Shown piece after piece: positions 52,499 to 57,263 of a stretch of DNA of 57,263 nt; positions within the stretch are counted from its first letter, which is position 1, and the number at the start of each line of letters is the position of its first letter. The notes under the pieces were generated by a model, which searched no databases, had not been told where the DNA came from, and saw only the letters and a list, made by a program, of their open reading frames with translations. Source of the DNA: Nioella nitratireducens (lineage in GTDB: Bacteria; Pseudomonadota; Alphaproteobacteria; Rhodobacterales; Rhodobacteraceae); assembly GCF_001879715.1 (NCBI RefSeq), contig NZ_MNBW01000018.1, forward strand, positions 1-57,263, read 5' to 3'. A program made the translations under genes and the position numbers.

Positions 52499-53740
52499 AT
52501 GACGAAAAATTCAAAAGTGACGATGCCAAACCCCGCCATGCAGTCAGGCGCCCCTTCCTCATCCGTTCCGATCTTCGTAACGGAGGACATCGCTGATTGC
52601 GTGAGGCAAGCGCTTTGCGAGTCGGGCGCTCAGGTGAATATGATCCCGGACGGCGGCCTTGACGAAGGACTGACCGCGGGAGAGGGTTTGGTCGGCCTGG
52701 TTTGGGATACGCCGGCTACGGCCGTCGCCGAGGCCCTTTTTGCCGGGCGGGATCCTGTTCCCGCCGTTAGCGACTGGCTTGACCGGCACAGCAGTCTTCT
52801 CTCTCATGTTCGCCGCCACCGCCGCCGCATCCGGCTTTGCGACGGTCGGCTGTTCTCGCCACCGGCCTCAGCGGAAGATCTGGCCCGGGTAGGCGCGTGG
52901 CTGGGTTTGGCCCGGATCCCCGATCCGCAGTATTCCGACATTCCCGACGGCCTGGCGCTCGCCCGCCTTCTGGTGTCGCACACGATCCCACGGCTCGACA
53001 GTCTGCGCGACTGCCTTGACGAACTCGAAGCAAGCAGTCTGACGACCAGCGACACGCTCCTGCCTCTTCCGGCGCTCGGTCGTTCAGTCCAAGGATTCGA
53101 CTGCTTGAAGCACCTGACCGAGGACCTTCGGGCAGGGCGAGAACGGGCAGAGTTGCACGAACAGGAAATTAACCTTTTGCGAGAGCAGTTGGGTCTGCAG
53201 CTTCAGGAGGCGCAACGCGTCATCGCAGAGCAGGCAGAACGGGAAAGCACAGAGATCGCGACGTTAAAGGGCCGTCTGGCAGACACGACGCGTGCCGCAG
53301 AAGATGCCAAGGAAACGCTGCGCAACCAGGAAGAGGCAAGGCGGCTCGAAGCCGAACGCAAGGAACAGGAAATTACCCTTTTGCGAGAGCAGTTGGGGCT
53401 TCTGCTTGAAGAAATGTCGCGTCTCACGGAAACGCAGACCAAAGAGGCGACCGAAATCGAGAAACGTCGCACCCTCATTGAATCCGAGTCCCAACGTGCG
53501 CTGGCCCGTGCTCTGACCGACCTTCGCAGTGAGGCCCGGCAGCGCAAGTCATTGCAGGACAGGCTCGACGAAATGCAGGCCCAATTTGCGGCGTTGGAAG
53601 AGGAGCGCAACGGGTTGGCCCTTACCGTAGAGGAGCTCTATGCATCTCGGTCCTGGCGTATCACCAGGCCATTGCGACAGGTCCGGACGCTGGTGTCTCC
53701 GATCGCGGTGCCGGGTCAGAACGAACAAAGCGGTTCGTGA
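52499..53740 (+). CDS. Coiled-coil protein with SRSWRITRPLR-type C-terminus
   Basis: A 413-residue protein. An N-terminal region (about 20-185) looks like a small alpha/beta domain (VGLVWDTPATAVAEALFAG) with a helical middle (VGAWLGLARIPDPQYSD). A coiled coil spans about 205-385. The end, LYASRSWRITRPLR, is a motif I know from coiled-coil and methyltransferase proteins in polysaccharide loci. The 16-residue EQEI(N/T)LLREQLGL unit occurs twice, 68 residues apart, as nearly identical DNA. No signal peptide. A role as a scaffold or chain-length ruler is inferred only. The GT10 gene overlaps its stop by 4 bp. Confidence 0.7.
   Translation: MTKNSKVTMPNPAMQSGAPSSSVPIFVTEDIADCVRQALCESGAQVNMIPDGGLDEGLTAGEGLVGLVWDTPATAVAEALFAGRDPVPAVSDWLDRHSSLLSHVRRHRRRIRLCDGRLFSPPASAEDLARVGAWLGLARIPDPQYSDIPDGLALARLLVSHTIPRLDSLRDCLDELEASSLTTSDTLLPLPALGRSVQGFDCLKHLTEDLRAGRERAELHEQEINLLREQLGLQLQEAQRVIAEQAERESTEIATLKGRLADTTRAAEDAKETLRNQEEARRLEAERKEQEITLLREQLGLLLEEMSRLTETQTKEATEIEKRRTLIESESQRALARALTDLRSEARQRKSLQDRLDEMQAQFAALEEERNGLALTVEELYASRSWRITRPLRQVRTLVSPIAVPGQNEQSGS
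53159..53397. repeat. 35-bp direct repeat within coiled-coil gene
   Basis: The 35-bp unit at 53159-53193 recurs at 53363-53397, 204 bp (68 codons) later, with a single mismatch (AACC versus ACCC). It stays in frame. The spacing lets recombination add or remove exactly 68 residues of coiled coil. Confidence 0.85.
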
Positions 53741-54816
53741 CACGCCTTGCCTCTCGCCACCGCCCGGGGCGCGCCGGGGCGGTCAGGATTTCCGTCTTTG
53801 TCTATGGCGGCTACCGCAACCGCCAGCCCTTGGCCTACGCACCCATTCGAGAACGCCTCGGGGATCGCATTGCGCTGGTGGACACGGCCGAGGACGCGCA
53901 GCTGCTCGTTGTCAGCCACTACAAGGATTTCGAGCTGTTCGGGGACCGGATCCTCGCGCTTCTGGACCGGTTGCCGCACCTGCATGTCCTTTTGCTGTCC
54001 GAAGAGCCTTTCTGGGACAGTATCTGGATGCCGGACCCGCTGGCGCGCAGCCAACGGTATGACACCGGTCGGGGCCACATCCAATACACTGTGTTGAGCC
54101 ACCAGACCTCGGCCATTTTTCATGCCCGCCATATCCCCTACTTCCTGCTGACCGACTCGCGCTACATTGCACACTATCGCCCGCTGTTCTCGCGCAACGC
54201 AGGGATGTCCGCCGAGGATTGGCACCGCCAGTTCGCGCACGCGCGTCACGATGCGGTCTTTCTGAACATCCGGCGCACCGGCCGCTTGCTTCACCCCTGC
54301 TATCCCAGCGCCGGTCTCTGGGCCCTGTCGGTCTATCGCAGCGAATTCGCCGCGCTGTGCCGGGGCACTCGGGTCGTTCGGGAGGGTCAGGGGTGGGTGT
54401 CCGCCCCGCCACGTCAGGAATTGACCGACTGGCATGCCGACAAACTCTGCCGCTTCGACCTGAGCTGCCGGTACATGTCGGCTTTCGAAAACACGCACCA
54501 GCCGGATTACGTCTCGGAAAAGATCTACGATGCGCTCGCGGTCGGGGCAGTTCCGCTCTACATGGCCGCCAAGAGGCACGGCGTTTTTCGGCTGCTGGGA
54601 TCAGAGGGCTGGCTGAATTTCAGCGACCGGCTGGATTCGGTCCCGGCCTTCGATGCAGGTCGGCCCGTGGACTTGGCAACTTGCGCCGCCTATGCCCGCC
54701 TGCAGGACCGCATGGCTCGGCTTTTCGACGACCGGCGGGCAATCGAAGATGAATATGAGCGGCTATGCACCACGCTGATGGGCGAATTGACGGGGATCGC
54801 ACATGGGCCAGACTGA
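53737..54816 (+). CDS. GT10-type fucosyltransferase (alpha-1,3-FucT-like)
   Basis: A 359-residue protein. The GT10 donor motif is plain near residues 249-275: SAFENTHQPDYVSEKIYDAL then AVGAVPLYMA, matching the FENS-x-DYVTEK-x-ALxxGxVP consensus that binds GDP-fucose. The N-terminal half (ISVFVYGGYRNRQPLAYAP) is the variable acceptor domain. With gmd and fcl nearby, GDP-L-fucose is the expected donor; linkage and acceptor are inferred. The start GTG 53737 overlaps the previous stop as GTGA. It is the last gene of the locus; the IS5 right end begins 15 bp beyond its stop. Confidence 0.85.
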   Translation: MTRLASRHRPGRAGAVRISVFVYGGYRNRQPLAYAPIRERLGDRIALVDTAEDAQLLVVSHYKDFELFGDRILALLDRLPHLHVLLLSEEPFWDSIWMPDPLARSQRYDTGRGHIQYTVLSHQTSAIFHARHIPYFLLTDSRYIAHYRPLFSRNAGMSAEDWHRQFAHARHDAVFLNIRRTGRLLHPCYPSAGLWALSVYRSEFAALCRGTRVVREGQGWVSAPPRQELTDWHADKLCRFDLSCRYMSAFENTHQPDYVSEKIYDALAVGAVPLYMAAKRHGVFRLLGSEGWLNFSDRLDSVPAFDAGRPVDLATCAAYARLQDRMARLFDDRRAIEDEYERLCTTLMGELTGIAHGPD

Positions 54817-54830
54817 CCCTTGGGACGGAA

Positions 54831-55071
54831 TAGTTGCGCAAATCGGGTGATGACAAGGCTGCCCCTTTGCTCCGACGGACTTATGGTACGGGCTCTGGGA
54901 CGGGTATGCCAAGCGCCGTGTAGCTGTCGACCACTGCGCCGCGGACGTGGGATTCCGCGACCTGGCGATCAAGGTCCCTGGCCGTCATGGATTGGCCCAG
55001 AGGTTTGATGCAGTTCACCTTGCTCTCAACGCGGCTCCTGCGGTGATATACGCTCCACTGCCGCCACAAGG
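54831..55071 (-). mobile_element. IS5-family element, right end and C-terminal part
   Basis: The decayed terminal repeat GTTGCGCAAAT (54833-54843) marks the IS end next to the GT10 stop; the outermost bases of the repeat are changed. The transposase C-terminus reads in from there on the minus strand and stops at about 55069-55071. The rest of the element is absent here; the missing N-terminal part is what lies at 41544-42387. Confidence 0.75.
54881..55069 (-). pseudogene. IS5 transposase C-terminal fragment
   Basis: 63 codons covering LWRQWSVYHRRSRVESKV through to YTALGIPVPEPVP and the stop. This is the conserved C-terminus of the same IS5 subgroup, including the Tyr/Arg-rich YHRRSR segment. 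It begins precisely at the residue after the KYLGRA where the left fragment ends. A short frame continues upstream for 15 unrelated codons. Non-functional. Confidence 0.82.
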
Positions 55072-55179
55072 TACAGCCTTGATTCAGCGCGGGGCATTGC
55101 TCGAAGCCCAACACACAGTAGGCTACGCTTCAGCGCACCACATGCTCAGAGCACCCATCAGAGTGGAGATCGTTCGCAT

Positions 55180-55350
55180 ATGAGATTTTTCAAAAATGCG
55201 CCTCGCAGCTTCCGGATATTTTGGGCAATATGGGGTTGTCTCGTCATATTGAATTATCGAACCGGAGTTTTTTCAGGCGGTCATTTTGCAATACTGGCGT
55301 TCTTGGCGATTTCCGCACTCATTGAGAATTATCGACGAACCCGGCGATAG
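55180..55350 (+). CDS. Small putative membrane protein, 56 aa
   Basis: An ATG frame of 56 codons: MRFFKNAPRSFRIFW at the start, two hydrophobic segments (IFWAIWGCLVIL and FAILAFLAISALI), and a basic YRRTRR end. The layout suggests two short transmembrane helices with positive ends. GGAG lies about 12 bases upstream, a little far. Low GC relative to surroundings. No homologue is known to me; it may be an orphan of the accessory region. Confidence 0.45.
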   Translation: MRFFKNAPRSFRIFWAIWGCLVILNYRTGVFSGGHFAILAFLAISALIENYRRTRR

Positions 55351-55405
55351 GGGATCAAAAAATTCCAAGACGCTCCACAGGCTGCGCACCACCTGCACCA
55401 AACCT

Positions 55406-55900
55406 TCACTCACCCCGCATCGCCTCACTGCATCCCATCACCCGGACCGCCACCGAATCGAGGTCATGCAGCCGCAACTCGCCCAGCAGCACCGCCTCGA
55501 CCAGCCCGACCAGCGTCGCGGCCATCACCTTGGCCTCCAGCGTCGCTGCGGCGCTGCCCGCGGCGCGGAGGTCGGCGCGCAGAGTTCCTTCCAACAGCAA
55601 CCGCACGTCCTGCCGGTCACGCCAGAGCCGCACCAGAAGACGCGCGGTCTCCCGCTCGGCCAGCCCGCGATGCAGCATCTGCGACACGACCCAACGCAAA
55701 CGTCGCGGCCCCAGCTTGAACCGCGTGTCCGACATCAGCCGCCCCAACCGCAGCACCGCCGCCTCCTCGACCTCTGCCGCCAGATCGCCCGCATCGGCGA
55801 AGTAGCCGTAGACCGTGGCGCGCCCCAAGCCGGAGCGCGCCGAAATCCGCGCCACCGTCACCGCCTCGGCGCCGCCGAACGCGAAAAGCGTAGTCGCCAT
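55406..55900 (-). CDS. TetR/AcrR family regulator, 5' end cut by IS66
   Basis: A helix-turn-helix of TetR type is visible (AVTVARISARSGLGRATVYGYF) followed by a helical ligand domain ending in CSEAMRGE. In intact TetR proteins about 10-15 residues precede ILQMATTLF. Here the codons for PRILQ still stand in frame before ATG 55900, and then the sequence becomes the IS66 terminus at 55915. So the original start and first part of helix 1 are lost. The ATG at 55900 could restart a 164-aa protein, but DNA binding may be impaired and its promoter is gone. Treat as probable pseudogene. Confidence 0.72.
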   Translation of the reverse strand: MATTLFAFGGAEAVTVARISARSGLGRATVYGYFADAGDLAAEVEEAAVLRLGRLMSDTRFKLGPRRLRWVVSQMLHRGLAERETARLLVRLWRDRQDVRLLLEGTLRADLRAAGSAAATLEAKVMAATLVGLVEAVLLGELRLHDLDSVAVRVMGCSEAMRGE

Positions 55901-55914
55901 TTGCAGGATTCTGG

Positions 55915-57263
55915 GTAAGCGGTGCGCCGTTCACACGTGATTGCCGTAATTCCAGGGCAGCAGCAGGTTGATATCGGTTTGTTTGTGCCCGCCTGCGATG
56001 GCGGTCAGGACGCCGGATAGATAGCCTTGGGGTTCGATCCCGTTGAGTTTGCAGGTTTCGATCAGGGACGCGATGACGGCCCAGTTTTGCGCGCCGGCAT
56101 CGTGGCCTGCGAAGAGCGCGTTTTTGCGGTTTAGGGCGATGGGACGGATGGTGCGCTCGACGGGGTTGGAATCCAGTTCGATGCGACCGTCGTCGAGGAA
56201 CCGGATCAGCCCGTCCCAGTATTTAGCGATGTATTTCAGGGCCTCCCCGGTCGGTGACTTGGCAGAGACACGGGCGCGGTTCTGGGCGAGCCAGAGTTCG
56301 AAGGCGTCGATGATGGGTTTTGAGCGTTCCTGCCGTGCAACGCATCGTTGATCGGCTGGCTGACCCCGCAGGTCTTTTTCGATGCGATAGAGCGCCTGGA
56401 TTTGGGCCAGACCTTCCTGCGCAATCGGGGCCGTGCTTGACTGAGTGACGTCGTGCAGTTTGCGACGGGCGTGAGCCCAGCAGTAGGCCAACGTCACGTC
56501 CTGCGCAGGTCGCTTGAGGAGGCGGTTGTAACCTGCATAGCCGTCGACTTGCAGGATGCCGCTGAAGCCCTCCAAAATAGTGTCCGCATGCTGGCCAGAT
56601 CGTCCCGGCGCAAAAGTGAAGGCGACACCGGGCGGGTCCTCACCGCCCCATGGCCTGTCATCACGGGCCAGCGCCCAGAAGTATCCTGTTTTGGTGCTTT
56701 TGCGCCCTGGGGCCAGAACCGGTGCGGGTGTTTCGTCCATGAAGAGCTTGGTGGAGCGCTTCAGATCAGCCATCAGGGCATCATAGACAGGGGTCAATTC
56801 GAAAGCCGACTTGCCCACCCATGCGGCCAGGGTCGAACGATCCAGATCGATCCCCTGGCGGCTGTAGATTTGCGCCTGCCGATAGAGCGGCAGGTGATCC
56901 GCATATTTTGAGACGAGCACATGGGCGAGCGTTGCCTCGGTCGGCATACCGCCCGCGACGATGTGGGCTGGCGCCGGGGCTTGGGCGATCCCGCCTTCGC
57001 AGGATCGGCACGCGTATTTGGGGCGACGGGTGACGATCACCCGGAACTGCGCGGGGATGATATCCAGCCGTTCGCTGACATCTTCGCCGATGACATGGCG
57101 CTCGGCTCCGCAGGCGCAGGAGAGCTCGGGTTCAATGACCACTTCCACCCGCTCCAGATGCTTGGGCAATGATCCCCGGTTGGTCTGACGCGGCTTTGGC
57201 GGTCGCATGGGCGCGGTGCGCTGATCAGCATCAATCTCAGCTTCCACCTGCGCGATGGCCGTC
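55915..57263 (-). mobile_element. IS66-family insertion sequence (partial)
   Basis: The terminal inverted repeat starts GTAAGCGGTGCGCCGTT at 55915 on the plus strand, with the GTAA start typical of IS66 ends. The tnpC gene lies inside it and runs out of the window. The far end, tnpA/tnpB and the expected 8-bp target duplication are not visible. The element interrupts a tetR gene. Confidence 0.85.
55931..57263 (-). CDS. tnpC: IS66 transposase TnpC (partial, 5' end beyond window)
   Basis: At least 443 residues of the IS66 DDE transposase. The zinc-binding part is CACGAERHVIG to ACRSCEGG. Catalytic residues are in FMDETPAPVL, LQVDGYAGYN and the NPVERTIRPIAL Glu. RKNALFAGHDAGAQNWA and the C-terminal LLPWNYG are family marks. 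The frame stays open to the window edge without a good start; an internal GTG at 57247 is unlikely to be the true one. No frameshift is seen, so the element could be active. Confidence 0.92.
   Translation of the reverse strand, partial: TAIAQVEAEIDADQRTAPMRPPKPRQTNRGSLPKHLERVEVVIEPELSCACGAERHVIGEDVSERLDIIPAQFRVIVTRRPKYACRSCEGGIAQAPAPAHIVAGGMPTEATLAHVLVSKYADHLPLYRQAQIYSRQGIDLDRSTLAAWVGKSAFELTPVYDALMADLKRSTKLFMDETPAPVLAPGRKSTKTGYFWALARDDRPWGGEDPPGVAFTFAPGRSGQHADTILEGFSGILQVDGYAGYNRLLKRPAQDVTLAYCWAHARRKLHDVTQSSTAPIAQEGLAQIQALYRIEKDLRGQPADQRCVARQERSKPIIDAFELWLAQNRARVSAKSPTGEALKYIAKYWDGLIRFLDDGRIELDSNPVERTIRPIALNRKNALFAGHDAGAQNWAVIASLIETCKLNGIEPQGYLSGVLTAIAGGHKQTDINLLLPWNYGNHV

Noticed and set aside
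54820..55008. 62-codon plus-strand frame beside the GT10 gene
   Set aside because: It is antisense to the IS5 transposase C-terminal fragment.
56032..56042. GGTTCGATCCC, reminiscent of a tRNA T-loop
   Set aside because: It lies inside tnpC and no acceptor, D or anticodon stem can be built around it. No tRNA or rRNA gene was found in the window.

Overview
The window is GC-rich, densely coding chromosomal DNA that looks like a Rhodobacterales (roseobacter-type) alphaproteobacterium. The evidence is the gene order rsfS-rlmH-gpmI-(EnvC-like)-ctpA-rppH, the secA/parvulin/argJ/mutT neighbourhood, the aerobic-type CobC/CbiB pair and the DgcN-DgcA D-glutamate pair. Everything here is read by eye from sequence and remembered family features; no database search was run.

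1-40.4 kb is ordinary core chromosome. On the minus strand lie ribosome and cell-envelope housekeeping genes (rsfS, rlmH, gpmI, EnvC-like, ctpA, rppH), lrgAB and a TsoY-like membrane protein. Then come smc, a PBP/OmpA fusion, secA, a periplasmic parvulin, argJ, mutT, a divergent Hpt / response-regulator-phosphatase pair, hslO, nudL, cca, a LysE exporter, a tandem ABC half-transporter pair, a VOC protein, an RNA methyltransferase, a lytic transglycosylase, cbiB-cobC, a glutathionyl-hydroquinone-reductase-like GST, a CGNR regulator and dgcN-dgcA.

40.4-57.3 kb is an accessory region. An orphan 164-aa protein and the N-terminal part of a broken IS5-family transposase lead into a 12-kb, all plus-strand glycan locus (42.6-54.8 kb). 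The locus encodes GDP-L-fucose synthesis (gmd, fcl), a GT2-fucosyltransferase fusion, a GT10 fucosyltransferase, two sulfotransferase-like proteins, a STELLO-type glycosyltransferase split over two abutting genes, and two coiled-coil proteins. The locus is closed by the C-terminal part of an IS5 transposase. The two IS pieces meet at the same codon position without overlap, as if a circle had been opened inside its IS. Beyond it lie a 56-codon small membrane protein, a TetR gene whose 5' end was cut off by an IS66 element, and the IS66 tnpC gene, which runs off the window.

The best candidate for an undescribed system is the 42.6-54.8 kb locus. The enzymes predict a sulfated, fucose-containing surface glycan or glycoconjugate, with coiled-coil proteins as possible scaffolds or length rulers. 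No flippase, polymerase or polysaccharide ABC exporter is encoded inside it, so it would need export machinery from elsewhere or would glycosylate a protein or lipid acceptor.
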